DNA of 53,567 nucleotides, taken from positions 1 through 53,567 of the forward strand of contig VGDO01000014.1 in NCBI GenBank assembly GCA_016869645.1, in the 5' to 3' direction. Origin of the DNA: Alphaproteobacteria bacterium. GTDB taxonomy: Bacteria > Pseudomonadota > Alphaproteobacteria > SHVW01. The notes beneath the pieces were generated by a model. It was not told where the DNA came from. It worked only from the letters and a program-made list of their open reading frames with translations, and searched no databases. Shown one piece after another: positions 14,969 through 23,688 of the stretch (the first letter of the stretch is position 1; each line of letters starts with the position of its first letter). Made by a program: the position numbers and the translations under genes.

Positions 14969-16539
14969 CGGCCATGGCCGCCTTCTCTCAGGGCACGCCG
15001 CCCGGCATCGGTCTCGATCGTTTTTTCCGCTATCCCGCGATCCGTTGGCGCGACAAGGTCGCGGTCATCGATGATGCCGGCCAAGTGACCTATGGCGAGC
15101 TGGATGCGCTCGCCGACCGCGTGCTGGCGGCGCTCGGCGCGGCCGGCGCCCGGCGCGGCGACCGGGTGGCGCTCATTCTGCCCAATGGCATTCCGTTCCT
15201 GATCATCGAGATCGCGATCATGCGCGGCGGCATGGTCAAGGCACCGCTCAACATCCGATTCCATGCCGACGAGGTGCTCTACGCGCTCGCCGATTGCCAG
15301 CCAACCATTGTCTTCGCGCGGCCGGACTATGCGCAGCGCATCTCGGCCGTGCGCACGGCGCTGCCGTCGCTCAAGTCCGTCTTTGCCGTGGGCGGTGATG
15401 CCGAAGGGTGCCTCAGCTTCCAATCCGCGGTGCAGACAGAGGCGGCGCCCGCTCGGCCCGTCGCATATGGCGACGATGATCCGATCCTGATTCGCTACAC
15501 GGGCGGCACGACCGGCCGCCCGAAGGGCATCGTGCACACCCATCGCAGCTACGTCTCGGTCCTGCTCGATGTGCTGCGCGAGAACAGGCTGGCCGAGAGC
15601 GACGTGTCGCTGCATCTTGGCCATCTCAGTCACGGGCTCAATTACATGTGGCCCGCCTACGCAGCGGCGGGCTCGACCCAGATCCTGCGCGAGAAATTCG
15701 ACCCGGCACGGGTCTGGCGCGATCTCGCGCGTTACCGCGTAACCTGGGTCTACATGGTGCCGACCATGATCCACATGCTGCTCGACGCCGACGACGGTAC
15801 GGCCGACGTTTCGGCGCTGCGAAGTTTCATGTACGCCTCGGCGCCCATGCCGGTGCCGTTGCTGCGCCGCGCGCTCAAGCGCTTCGGCAATATCTTCACA
15901 CAAGTCTATACTCTGTCGGAGTCGCCCGTCATCACGACCATGCTGCACCCGCACGAGCACGTCGAGGACGAATGCGAGTTCGGCCCGCGGCTCGGCTCGA
16001 TCGGCCGCGAAATCGTCACCATGGAGCTGCGCCTGATCGATGACGAGGGCGGGGACGTGGCCCCGGGCGAAGCCGGCGAGATCGCCGTGCGCAGCGGCAA
16101 CAACATGGCCTATTACTGGAACCTGCCGGAGGAGACGGCAACGACGCTGGTCGACGGCTGGCTGCACACCGGCGACATGGCGCGCCGGGCGAAGGACGGG
16201 TTTCTCTACCTAGTCGACCGCAAGAAGGACATCATCATCACGGGTGCGCTCAACGTCTGGCCCAAGGAGGTCGAGGCGGTCATCGAGCGGCATCCGGCGG
16301 TCGCGCAGGTCGCCGTGGTCGGCGCTCCGGACGAAAAGTGGGGCGAGAAGATAGTCGCCTATGTGGTTCGGCGTCTGGGCGAAACGGTCACAGCGGAAGA
16401 GCTGGTGGATCTGTGCCGGGATCATCTGGCTGAATACAAGAAGCCGCGCGCTGTTCATTTCATCGACTCCATGCCAACCACACCGGTGGGTAAGGTCTCC
16501 CGCCTGGCGCTCAGGAAATTGGCGCGCGGCGAGGGATGA
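14965..16539 (+). CDS. Acyl-CoA ligase (AMP-forming, ANL superfamily)
   Basis: 524 residues. The ATP loop is YTGGTTGRPKGIVHTH (about 174-190). Further motifs are YTLSESP, GWLHTGDMARRAKDGFLYLVDRKKDII (adenylation core and hinge), NVWPKEVE, and TPVGKVSR with the C-terminal catalytic Lys. It activates a carboxylic acid to its CoA ester for the linked hydratase. The carboxylate cannot be told from sequence alone; medium-chain or aromatic acids are possible. Start is the GTG at 14965 overlapping the previous stop, or the ATG at 14974 three codons later. Confidence 0.93.
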   Translation: MTAMAAFSQGTPPGIGLDRFFRYPAIRWRDKVAVIDDAGQVTYGELDALADRVLAALGAAGARRGDRVALILPNGIPFLIIEIAIMRGGMVKAPLNIRFHADEVLYALADCQPTIVFARPDYAQRISAVRTALPSLKSVFAVGGDAEGCLSFQSAVQTEAAPARPVAYGDDDPILIRYTGGTTGRPKGIVHTHRSYVSVLLDVLRENRLAESDVSLHLGHLSHGLNYMWPAYAAAGSTQILREKFDPARVWRDLARYRVTWVYMVPTMIHMLLDADDGTADVSALRSFMYASAPMPVPLLRRALKRFGNIFTQVYTLSESPVITTMLHPHEHVEDECEFGPRLGSIGREIVTMELRLIDDEGGDVAPGEAGEIAVRSGNNMAYYWNLPEETATTLVDGWLHTGDMARRAKDGFLYLVDRKKDIIITGALNVWPKEVEAVIERHPAVAQVAVVGAPDEKWGEKIVAYVVRRLGETVTAEELVDLCRDHLAEYKKPRAVHFIDSMPTTPVGKVSRLALRKLARGEG

Positions 16540-16617
16540 ATTGGTCAGGAGCTGGCGGATCTCGGTTGGCGCGTTCCGGGTGGCCGTCCGGAAACGCGAT
16601 GCCCGCCTGGGCCCCTG

Positions 16618-16827
16618 TCAGTAGCGCCCGGTTTGCCGCAGCTTTTGGATGCGGCGTTCCGTTCGTACCCGAATCTGGACTTCGCGGAGCCAGATCTCGA
16701 TCATCATGCGGACGACGGCCGATTGCGCCTGCACGCGCATGAAGTAGGCCTCGTCGCAGTCCCAATCCGGCATGGCGCGCCCGCATTCGAGGATCTCAGC
16801 ACGAGGTGGGGTGGCGACGTTCATCAT
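16618..16827 (-). CDS. Small hypothetical protein
   Basis: 69 residues from an ATG ATG pair preceded by AAGGAAA at good spacing; the frame continues upstream to 16872 without a better start. The product is amphipathic and charged, with a mid-section DWDCDEAYFMRVQAQSA and a basic C-terminal helix (EVQIRVRTERRIQKLRQ). No family is recognised and there is no membrane segment. It is convergent with the acyl-CoA ligase and lies downstream of the small membrane peptide at 16895, on the same strand and possibly in the same transcript. Confidence 0.5.
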   Translation of the reverse strand: MMNVATPPRAEILECGRAMPDWDCDEAYFMRVQAQSAVVRMMIEIWLREVQIRVRTERRIQKLRQTGRY

Positions 16828-16894
16828 CTCGGCTTTCCTTGCTCGCTTGGGCATTCGATCTTGATCCGGCATTCCCGCTCTGACGGTCGTTCGA

Positions 16895-17047
16895 TCAGTT
16901 GTCGTTGGTGGCTAGACTGAGGCCGCGCGCTTGGCGCGCCTGCGGCAGGCGGCGCATCAGCGATTCAGCGATGGCGCCGACGAGGACGAGGATGGCGACG
17001 GTGACGGCAAAATAGCCAACCGCGTCGTAGGGGATGAGATCGGGCAT
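16895..17047 (-). CDS. Single-span 50-residue membrane peptide
   Basis: An ATG at 17047, preceded by AGAGAGG, opens a 50-residue frame (first residues MPDLIPYDAVGYFAVTV) ending in TGA at 16895-16897. Residues about 11-30 form one hydrophobic helix (GYFAVTVAILVLVGAIAESL), followed by a basic stretch MRRLPQARQAR. The layout, N-terminus out and positive C-terminus in, is that of small inner-membrane regulatory or accessory peptides. I know no named family. Confidence 0.6.
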   Translation of the reverse strand: MPDLIPYDAVGYFAVTVAILVLVGAIAESLMRRLPQARQARGLSLATNDN

Positions 17048-17230
17048 GGCGTCCTCTCTTGTTTCTCCTGTTCATGTTCATTTCACCCCATGGCTGCGAA
17101 TGGGCGATGACGACGCTGTAAACGGCATGAAAAATATGGACGGGAGGCGGATCGTCGGCGGGTCTGGTTAACGGCCTTCAAGTCACTGGCGGAGTTGATA
17201 ATTTTGGGCTAAATCTTGGTCGAGCGGACC

Positions 17231-17968
17231 ATGGACAAGGCGGCCAAACCCCCAGGGCGCGAGCGGGTCCTCGTCGTCGAGGACGAGGCGGTCACGCGCG
17301 ACCTGTTGACCACACTGCTGGCGGCCGAATTCGAGGTCAGCATGGCCGCCAACGCCGCCGAAGCGCGCGAGCGCCTGAGCCGGAACCAGCCCCTGATTGT
17401 CCTGCTCGACCTCAACCTGCCCGATGGCGACGGCCTCGCCCTGGCCAGGGAGGTGGGGGCTCGATCGGGTATCGGCATGATCATGGTGACGGCGCGGACG
17501 GACGAGATCGACCGCATCGTCGGTCTGGAGGTCGGCGCCGACGACTACATCACCAAGCCGTTCAATCCGCGCGAGCTGCTCGCCCGCGTCAAGGCGCTGG
17601 TGCGCCGCATGCGCGGCGCTGCAGGCGGAAAGCCGGCGGGCGCCGGTGCCGGCAGCGTGCTGCGTTTTGAGGGCTGGACGCTCGACATGGGGGGCCGGTC
17701 CCTGCACAACGCCCAGGGCCAGGAGGTCTACCTCACCCGCGCCGAGTTCGACCTGCTGGCCACGCTGGCGGGGCGCATCGGTCGCGTGCAGACCCGCGAC
17801 CAGCTGCTCGACGCAGTGGCGGGGCGGGGCCCCGACCCGCTCGATCGTACAATCGACGTGCTGGTCGGCCGCGTGCGCCGCAAGATCGAGAACGATCCGA
17901 AAGTGCCCAAGCTGATCGTGACCGTGCCCGGCTACGGCTACAAATTCGCGAGCTCGTCGGCCAACTAG
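17231..17968 (+). CDS. OmpR-family response regulator (TorR/ArcA-like)
   Basis: 245 residues. The receiver domain (about 10-125) has acidic pocket VEDEA, phospho-acceptor LLDLNLPDG (Asp about 58), IMVTART and ITKPF (Thr/Lys switch). The C-terminal winged HTH (about 145-240) ends VTVPGYGYKF, typical of OmpR-type regulators. The receiver pattern GLEVGADDYITKPFNPRELLARVKALVRRM is closest by memory to TorR/ArcA, which receive phosphate through an Hpt relay. No sensor kinase is adjacent, but an orphan Hpt gene lies convergently at 18322. A TTG start at 17216 is possible. The stop codon lies inside the terminal repeat of the element at 17965. Confidence 0.92.
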   Translation: MDKAAKPPGRERVLVVEDEAVTRDLLTTLLAAEFEVSMAANAAEARERLSRNQPLIVLLDLNLPDGDGLALAREVGARSGIGMIMVTARTDEIDRIVGLEVGADDYITKPFNPRELLARVKALVRRMRGAAGGKPAGAGAGSVLRFEGWTLDMGGRSLHNAQGQEVYLTRAEFDLLATLAGRIGRVQTRDQLLDAVAGRGPDPLDRTIDVLVGRVRRKIENDPKVPKLIVTVPGYGYKFASSSAN

Positions 17969-18177
17969 TGGTTTGGTTCTTACAAATGAGTCCTAAACTG
18001 AAGACACGCCTCGTGGTGAGCCTCGGGCGAAGCCCGGTTCGCCCTGGTACGAACCACGAGGCCCTCGCCGCTCGAAAGACACTTGCCTGAAAGCGGCTGA
18101 GACACTGAGGCGGCCTCATGGTTCGACAGGCTCACCATGAGGCGTATGGGACCCAAATGTTTGACTCGGACCACTAG
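17965..18177. repeat. MITE-like element with terminal inverted repeats and two internal palindromes
   Basis: The ends CTAGTGGT (17965-17972) and ACCACTAG (18170-18177) are perfect inverted repeats, and similarity between the ends continues imperfectly for about 29 bases. Inside are two long-armed palindromes: GCCTCGTGGT (18008-18017) with ACCACGAGGC (18053-18062), enclosing a CGGGC/GCCCG hairpin; and GCCTCATGGT (18113-18122) with ACCATGAGGC (18134-18143). No gene is inside. The size (213 bases) and structure fit a non-autonomous mobile element or composite REP. It fills the gap between the convergent response-regulator and Hpt genes. Confidence 0.72.
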
Positions 18178-18321
18178 ACTCAGCAGGCGGCGACCGGTGC
18201 CGTGCCACGCGCCGCTGGCTCACAACAAAGACAGCAGGACACCGAGGGGCGTTTGCCAGGATCCCCCGGCGCCTTCGCCTTGACGGCGGTGCGCCGCGCG
18301 GCCCGGGTGGCTGGATCGATC

Positions 18322-18726
18322 TCACCTGGATGCGCGCCATTCCGTTCGCCATGTCGCCATGGCATCGAGCGCGGGTTCGAGCGCCTCGGTCACGCAATCG
18401 ATGTCGCTTTGTCGTGGCGCTGGGGGCGCATTGCGGCATGCGCGATCGAGTATGTCGGCGGCATGCGCAAGATGCGCGGCACCAAAGCTCGCGGCGAGTC
18501 CGGTCAACTTGTGCGCCTCATAGGCAACGCCGGACAAGTCTCCGGCGCGCCATGCAGTCACCATGCGGCCGTTCAGCACGGGCAATTCGGCAGCCGCCCG
18601 GTCGAGCAGGCGCTCGAGATCGGTGGCGCTGACCGAAGCGGCCATGTCGTCGAGCAAGGACCGATCGAGGATCGCCACCCCGCCCGGCTGCCCTTTTTCC
18701 GCCTTCGTCTTTCGACCATGTGTCAC
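18322..18726 (-). CDS. Orphan Hpt-domain phosphotransfer protein
   Basis: About 134 residues. The segment GVAYEAHKLTGLAASFGA holds the Hpt signature H-K-L-x-G-x-x-x-x-F-G with the phospho-accepting His, in a four-helix-bundle-sized protein. Such proteins shuttle phosphate between a hybrid sensor kinase and a response regulator. Here the likely partner is the TorR/ArcA-like regulator at 17231. The gene follows the TRAP large-permease gene by 31 bases on the same strand, so it may be co-transcribed with the transporter. Start is uncertain: GTG at 18726 is used here, GTG at 18678 is also good. Confidence 0.78.
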   Translation of the reverse strand: MTHGRKTKAEKGQPGGVAILDRSLLDDMAASVSATDLERLLDRAAAELPVLNGRMVTAWRAGDLSGVAYEAHKLTGLAASFGAAHLAHAADILDRACRNAPPAPRQSDIDCVTEALEPALDAMATWRTEWRASR

Positions 18727-18757
18727 GACGCACCGGGGGGCTGCGCCTGAGACCGAG

Positions 18758-20083
18758 TCAGAATCCCGACATCTGCTGGGGCAGATAGGTGGTGAGCCAG
18801 GGAAAGAGCACGACCGCAAGCAAGGTCAGAAGCTGGCAGACCACGTAGGGCGCCACGCCCAGACACATGTCCTTGTACGTGATCTCGGGTGGCGCAATCG
18901 ATCTCAGATAGAAGATCGACGGCGCCATGGGCGGCGTCAGATACGAGGTCTGGATCATGATCACCATCATGACCGCAAACCAGATCGGGTCGATCTTGGC
19001 CAGCGCGATCAGGGGCAGGAAGATCGGCAGGCAAATGAGAACGATGGAGACCCAATCGAGAATGAAGCCGGCCAGGAACACGATGCCGAGGCAGATGAAG
19101 ATCACCATTCCCTTGCCGAGTCCCAGATCGGCCACCACGGTCGCGACCAACCTCTCGCCGCCGAGCACGCGGAATACCGAGGTGAACATCGTGCCGCCGA
19201 CGACGATCAGCATGATCATGCAGTTGATCAGGATGGTCCGGCGCAGCGTGTCGGTGATGACCGGCCAGCTCAGCCTCCCATAGGCGGCGGTCAGCAGCAC
19301 GGCGCCGATCGCGCCGACCGAGGCAGCCTCGGTCGGCGAGGCGACGCCCCAGAGGATCGAGCCCAGCACCGCGATGATCAGCAGCGTGGCCGGCACCAGA
19401 CCGGTCACGGAGATCATCAGTTTCTCACGGAAATTGGCGTTGCGCTGCTCGGACGGCACGGGCGGCCCGTGCTCGGGCCACAAGAGGCAGCGAACGATGA
19501 TGTAGATCAGGAAGGCTGCGACCATGAGCAGACCGGGAAGGACCATGGCCGCCAGCAGCTTTCCGACCGACATGTTTGCGACCGACGCGTAAATCACCGC
19601 AACCAGGGACGGCGGGATCATGGTGCCGAGCGAGCCGCCGGCGCAGATAGTTCCCGCGATCAGATCCTTGTTGTAGCGGTACTTCAGCATGACCGGGATG
19701 GCCATGACGCCGATCACCACCTCGACCGCGCCGACGATGCCGGTCGACGCCGCGAAGATGGCGCTCATGGAGATGGTCGCCAGCGCCAGTCCGCCCGGCA
19801 GCCGGCCGAGCCAGAGCTGCATGGTCTGGAACAGGCGTTCGGCGATGCCGGATCGCTCGAGGATGCAGCCCATGATGATGAAAGGCGGCACCGCCGACAG
19901 CAGGAACTGCTGGGCCGTCTGCAGGATCATGCCGGAGAGTTGCGTGCCGACGACGTTGGGGCCGAAGGCTTGCAATCCGAAGACGAAGGCGGTGGCGAGC
20001 AGCGAGAACGAGATCGGTATGCCCAGGAAGACGAGCACGAACAGCGACACGAACATCAGGACGGCAAGCGTCTCTGGCGCCAT
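18758..20083 (-). CDS. dctM: TRAP transporter large permease (DctM family)
   Basis: 441 residues with about 12 membrane helices. It opens ETLAVLMFVSLFVLVFLGIPI and contains SGTLGTMIPPS-like segment GGSLGTMIPPSLVAVIYA and FLAGFILDWVSIVLICLPIF, all typical of DctM. It is the ion-coupled transport subunit of a tripartite ATP-independent periplasmic importer. The gene follows the small permease by 9 bases and ends the DctP-DctQ-DctM set, with the Hpt gene directly after. Confidence 0.95.
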   Translation of the reverse strand: MAPETLAVLMFVSLFVLVFLGIPISFSLLATAFVFGLQAFGPNVVGTQLSGMILQTAQQFLLSAVPPFIIMGCILERSGIAERLFQTMQLWLGRLPGGLALATISMSAIFAASTGIVGAVEVVIGVMAIPVMLKYRYNKDLIAGTICAGGSLGTMIPPSLVAVIYASVANMSVGKLLAAMVLPGLLMVAAFLIYIIVRCLLWPEHGPPVPSEQRNANFREKLMISVTGLVPATLLIIAVLGSILWGVASPTEAASVGAIGAVLLTAAYGRLSWPVITDTLRRTILINCMIMLIVVGGTMFTSVFRVLGGERLVATVVADLGLGKGMVIFICLGIVFLAGFILDWVSIVLICLPIFLPLIALAKIDPIWFAVMMVIMIQTSYLTPPMAPSIFYLRSIAPPEITYKDMCLGVAPYVVCQLLTLLAVVLFPWLTTYLPQQMSGF

Positions 20084-20092
20084 GGCCGTTTC

Positions 20093-20647
20093 CTAGGCTT
20101 GCACGTGCTCGCCTGCGCCGGGCGGGCGCACGGCCTTGGGGTCGGCCAGGCCGATGGCGTGGCGGATGCTTTCCGCAATCACCTGGATGCCCAGGCCGAA
20201 GATGCCGATCGTGATGCCGGCATAGAACGGCCAGACGATGGGCTCCCACGCGCTCATCGTTTCGAGCTCGCGGCGAACATAGGCGCGCATCGCCTTGCTC
20301 GCCTGCGAGCTGCCGACCATCCAGATCAACGGCAGGAACAGGCAGATATAGAAGGCAAGGTTGATCAGGTGCTGCAGTCGCACTGGCAGCCGCGTCGACA
20401 GGAAATCGATCCGGACATGGGCGTTCATGCGCAGCGTCCAGGCCGCGCCGAAGAGGAACAGCGTGCCATTGGTCATGTAGGTGAGGTCATTTGCCCATAG
20501 GGTCGGCGCGTTGAAGCCGTAGCGGACGATGACCTCGTACATCATGATCAGGATCATCACGGCCGTCTGGGCCATGGCCACGACCGCGAGCGCATAGCCG
20601 ACCGCATCGAGCGCGGGCAGAACGCGCGTCAGCAGCGTCGACTTCAC
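20093..20647 (-). CDS. dctQ: TRAP transporter small permease (DctQ family)
   Basis: 184 residues with four membrane helices. The DctQ signature is visible as MMYEVIVRYGFNAPTLWANDLTYM, followed by GAAWTLRMNAHVRIDFL. It pairs with DctM to form the membrane complex. The gap to the binding-protein gene upstream is 73 bases and holds an inverted GCCGGC/GCCGGC-type run (about 20689-20706) that may attenuate transcription after DctP. Confidence 0.93.
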   Translation of the reverse strand: MKSTLLTRVLPALDAVGYALAVVAMAQTAVMILIMMYEVIVRYGFNAPTLWANDLTYMTNGTLFLFGAAWTLRMNAHVRIDFLSTRLPVRLQHLINLAFYICLFLPLIWMVGSSQASKAMRAYVRRELETMSAWEPIVWPFYAGITIGIFGLGIQVIAESIRHAIGLADPKAVRPPGAGEHVQA

Positions 20648-20720
20648 TTATGCGATTCCGGGATGCGTCAGATAGGAAGAGCGGGAGGCCGGCGTTCGTC
20701 GTGCCGGCCTCCCGTCGATC

Positions 20721-21803
20721 TCACTGGAAGTTAAAGCGATGATCCATGACCATGTATGGCGACAGCTTGGCCCAACGGTCCTGGAAATCGAACACTGACT
20801 TGGCCACGCGCTCCGGCCACGGATTGCCCTCGGTCTTGGCCTTGGCCGCGGCTTCGAATGCCCATTTGCGGCTCGCGTCCTTGACCTTGTTCTTGAAGGT
20901 GTCGTCGAGAATGATGATCTCGTTCTTTCCCTTCATCAGCTCCTCGAGGGCGGCGAAATCCTTCATGACGATGGAGTGCAGGCTCTCGTAGGTCGTCAGC
21001 TTGGCCGCGACCGCGATCTTGTCCTGGATGTCCTTGGGCAGCGCGTCCCATTTTTCCATCTTCATGACCACTTCGAACGACCAGGCGCCAGCATGGATGC
21101 CGGGCATGATGATGTATCGCGCCACCTCCTGGTAACCGAGCGCTTTGTTCTCGCTCGGCATCGAGTACTCCATGGCGTCGATGCCCTTCTTCTCGAGCAT
21201 GCCGTAGAGCTCGCTGCCTGGCACGACGACCGGAGCGGCGCCGAAGCCATCCTTCAGGATCGCCGCCCAGTTGCCGAGCGTGCGGAACTTCACGCCCTTG
21301 AGATCTTCGACGGTGCGAATGGCCTTGTGGCTGTGCGCGAAGATTTCCGACGGCCCTGCACCGAGGATTAGCGAGTGCATCTTCATCTTCTCGCGCCGGT
21401 GCTGGGTCAGCATCTGCTGTCCGCCGCCCAGGTAGAGCCAGGGGATGAGCGAATCGACGCCCAGGCCGGACGGGAAGCTGGAGATGATCAGATTGGTCGG
21501 GTCCTGTCCGCCGAGAAAAGTCGGCGGCCCGACCGCGATATCGGCGCGGCCGTCTTCGACTGCTTCGTAGATCTTGAAGATCGGCGCGAGCACGCCGCCC
21601 TCGAACACCTCGACCTTGACCTTGCCGTCCGTCAGCCGCGCGACATGGGCGGCAAACGGATCGCTGATGTCGGTGTTGTACACGGCCGTCTTGGGCGCAA
21701 TCGTTGCCATGCGAAAGGTGTACTGCTGCTGCGCGGAAGCGCCGAAGGCCAGGCCAGCGACAGCAACTGCTGCGGCCAAAGGCGCCAAACGACGAATATT
21801 CAT
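20721..21803 (-). CDS. dctP: TRAP transporter substrate-binding protein (DctP family)
   Basis: 360 residues with a signal peptide (about 1-24, LAAAVAVAGLAFGASAQQ). The mature protein begins TFRMATIAPKTAVYN and contains VKFRTLGNWAAILKDGFGAAPVVVPGSELYGMLEKKGIDAMEY. That part carries the segment where DctP/TeaA proteins bind a carboxylate through a conserved Arg (KFRT). The ligand is therefore probably a carboxylic acid. It is divergent from the RidA-like/D-amino-acid dehydrogenase operon, which suggests, without proof, an amino- or keto-acid ligand. Confidence 0.93.
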   Translation of the reverse strand: MNIRRLAPLAAAVAVAGLAFGASAQQQYTFRMATIAPKTAVYNTDISDPFAAHVARLTDGKVKVEVFEGGVLAPIFKIYEAVEDGRADIAVGPPTFLGGQDPTNLIISSFPSGLGVDSLIPWLYLGGGQQMLTQHRREKMKMHSLILGAGPSEIFAHSHKAIRTVEDLKGVKFRTLGNWAAILKDGFGAAPVVVPGSELYGMLEKKGIDAMEYSMPSENKALGYQEVARYIIMPGIHAGAWSFEVVMKMEKWDALPKDIQDKIAVAAKLTTYESLHSIVMKDFAALEELMKGKNEIIILDDTFKNKVKDASRKWAFEAAAKAKTEGNPWPERVAKSVFDFQDRWAKLSPYMVMDHRFNFQ

Positions 21804-21958
21804 GTGGGTCTTCTCCCTTCTGTCGTTGCATCCCCGTGAACGTGAAACAGGAGCAGCCGTGGGTTGGCACGGCGTCCCTTCTTTGGCAGGATTACAGCAG
21901 AGTTCGACCGCCCCGGAAAGCCGCAGTTCTGCGTGCCGGAAGCAGCAAGGAGAAGCAA

Positions 21959-22342
21959 ATGAAGCGCCGCGAATATCCCGACGGTACGGAGGTGACTGGT
22001 TTTTACGTGCGCACCGTCCGGGTCGGCCCGCACGTGTTCGTCGCAGGCACGACCTCGCTCGATCCCCAGGGCAAAATCGTCGGCAAGAACGCGGCCGAGC
22101 AGACGCGCGCGACCATGAAGAAGATCGTCGCGGCCCTGAAGCGAGGCGGCGCGACCATGGACGACGTCGTGCGTCTGACCATCTACTGCACGGACATCCG
22201 AGACGGCAACGACATTATCGGCGAGATCGCCCGCTTCCAGAAGAAGTCGCGGCCGGCCAGCACGCTGGTCGCGGTTACCGCGTTCGCCAAGACCGGACTG
22301 CTGGTCGAGATCGAGGCGACGGCCATCGTCGCGGACAAGTAA
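21959..22342 (+). CDS. RidA/YjgF-family protein lacking the deaminase arginine
   Basis: 127 residues of the Rid fold: HVFVAGTTSLDPQGKIVG, QTRATMKKIVAALKRGGATMDDVVRLTIYCTDIRD and LLVEIEATAIV. Canonical RidA hydrolyses reactive enamines/imines such as 2-aminoacrylate, using an Arg in a PAR(S/T) segment. Here that segment reads RPASTLV with Ser in its place, as in Rid subfamilies not expected to act as imine deaminases. The start follows AAGGAGAA and is clear, although the frame is open upstream to 21704. It leads an operon with a D-amino-acid dehydrogenase, whose product is an imine. Confidence 0.88.
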   Translation: MKRREYPDGTEVTGFYVRTVRVGPHVFVAGTTSLDPQGKIVGKNAAEQTRATMKKIVAALKRGGATMDDVVRLTIYCTDIRDGNDIIGEIARFQKKSRPASTLVAVTAFAKTGLLVEIEATAIVADK

Positions 22343-22375
22343 GCTTGGGAACAACGCGACGGAGAGGGGCCTGAC

Positions 22376-23629
22376 ATGAAGGTCGTCGTACTGGGCTGCG
22401 GCATCGTCGGTGTCACGACCGCGTACTACGCGGCGCGCGACGGGCATGAGGTCATCGTCATCGACCGGCAGAGCGGTGCGGCGATGGAGACCAGCTTCTC
22501 CAATGCCGGCATGATCGCGCCGGGCCATGCCTATACCTGGGCCTCGCCGCGGGCGCCCAAGATCCTCTGGCAGTCGCTGTTCCGCGACGACACCTCGCTT
22601 CGGCTCAAGCTCGTCCCCGATCCGTACATGTGGCTGTGGTGCTGGAAATTCCTCCAGGAATGCACCGCCGAACGCGCCGCGATCAACACGGCGCACAAGC
22701 TGCGGCTCTGCCGCTACTCTCAATCCTCGCTGCAGGCGCTGGTGGCCGAGCTCGGCGTCGACTACCACCGCATGACCGGCGGCGCGATCTACATGTACCG
22801 GGATCCCGCGCTCTTCGAAGCGGGCGTGCGTAACACCAAGGTCTTGACCGACAACGGTCTCACCCTGAAGCCAATCGATCCCGACAAGGTCGTCGAGCTC
22901 GAGCCGGCCCTCGCCAACACCAAGGGACAGATGGCGGGGGCCATCTACTGTCCGACCGACGAGAGCGGCGATTGCCATGTCTTCGCGCAGAAGCTGGCGC
23001 AGCATTGCGCCGAGAAGCTGGGAGTCAGGTTCCATTGGAACACGTCGATCCGGCGGATCCATGCCGCAGGCGACCGCATCGAGAAGGTCGAGACCGATCG
23101 CGGCGACTTCACGGGCGATGCCTATGTGATGGCGCTGGGCAGCTACGCGCCCAAGGTCGCGCGCGGCATCGGCCTCAGCCTGCCGATCTATCCGGTCAAG
23201 GGCTACGCGGTGACGATCCCGATCGGCGGCAAGAACGGCGCGCCGCGGCTGCCGGGCGTCGACGAGCAGAACCTGGTCGCCTGGTCGCGCATGGGCGACC
23301 GTCTGAGGCTGACTGCGACTGCCGAGTTCGCCGGCTACGATACCAGTCACAAGCCGGCCGATTTCGCCCACATGCTCAAGGTGGCGCAGGCGCTGTTCCC
23401 GGATGGGGCGGAATACGACAAGCCCTTCATGTGGGCCGGCCTCCGGCCGATGACGCCCAAGGGAACGCCGATCCTGGGCGCCTCGAAGCACCGCAATCTC
23501 TGGCTCAATGCCGGGCAGGGGCACATGGGCTGGACCATGTCGTTCGGCTCCTCGCGTGTCGTCTGTGACCTGCTGGCCGGGCGCAAGCCTGCGATCGACA
23601 CGACCGGATTGACCTTGGCCGCTGCCTGA
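22376..23629 (+). CDS. dadA: D-amino acid dehydrogenase (DadA-like FAD oxidoreductase)
   Basis: 417 residues of the DAO superfamily. The FAD-binding strand-turn is [29 protein letters not shown] (GxGxxG). Then [21 protein letters not shown], matching the DadA pattern, and the C-terminal [16 protein letters not shown] and [15 protein letters not shown]. It oxidises D-amino acids to imino acids, passing electrons to the respiratory chain. Ribosome site GGAGAGGGG precedes the ATG. A downstream PLP enzyme and an upstream Rid protein support amino-acid breakdown. Confidence 0.92.
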   Translation: MKVVVLGCGIVGVTTAYYAARDGHEVIVIDRQSGAAMETSFSNAGMIAPGHAYTWASPRAPKILWQSLFRDDTSLRLKLVPDPYMWLWCWKFLQECTAERAAINTAHKLRLCRYSQSSLQALVAELGVDYHRMTGGAIYMYRDPALFEAGVRNTKVLTDNGLTLKPIDPDKVVELEPALANTKGQMAGAIYCPTDESGDCHVFAQKLAQHCAEKLGVRFHWNTSIRRIHAAGDRIEKVETDRGDFTGDAYVMALGSYAPKVARGIGLSLPIYPVKGYAVTIPIGGKNGAPRLPGVDEQNLVAWSRMGDRLRLTATAEFAGYDTSHKPADFAHMLKVAQALFPDGAEYDKPFMWAGLRPMTPKGTPILGASKHRNLWLNAGQGHMGWTMSFGSSRVVCDLLAGRKPAIDTTGLTLAAA

Positions 23630-23688
23630 TTCGGCCCCATCTTCGTGGTAACCGCAGCCATGCGGTCACGACGAACGGAGGCCGCGTC

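Noticed and set aside
18180..18365. Small minus-strand frame of 61 codons downstream of the Hpt gene
   Set aside because: It overlaps the end of the Hpt gene in another frame, has no ribosome site and no recognisable features.
18563..20500. Long plus-strand frame of 645 codons opposite the TRAP genes
   Set aside because: Its product is low-complexity (Asp/His/Arg/Gln-rich) and antisense to well-recognised DctM/DctQ genes; a shadow of GC-rich codon bias.
22630..22833. Short plus-strand frame inside dadA
   Set aside because: It is an alternative-frame shadow in a gene with unambiguous FAD and DadA motifs.
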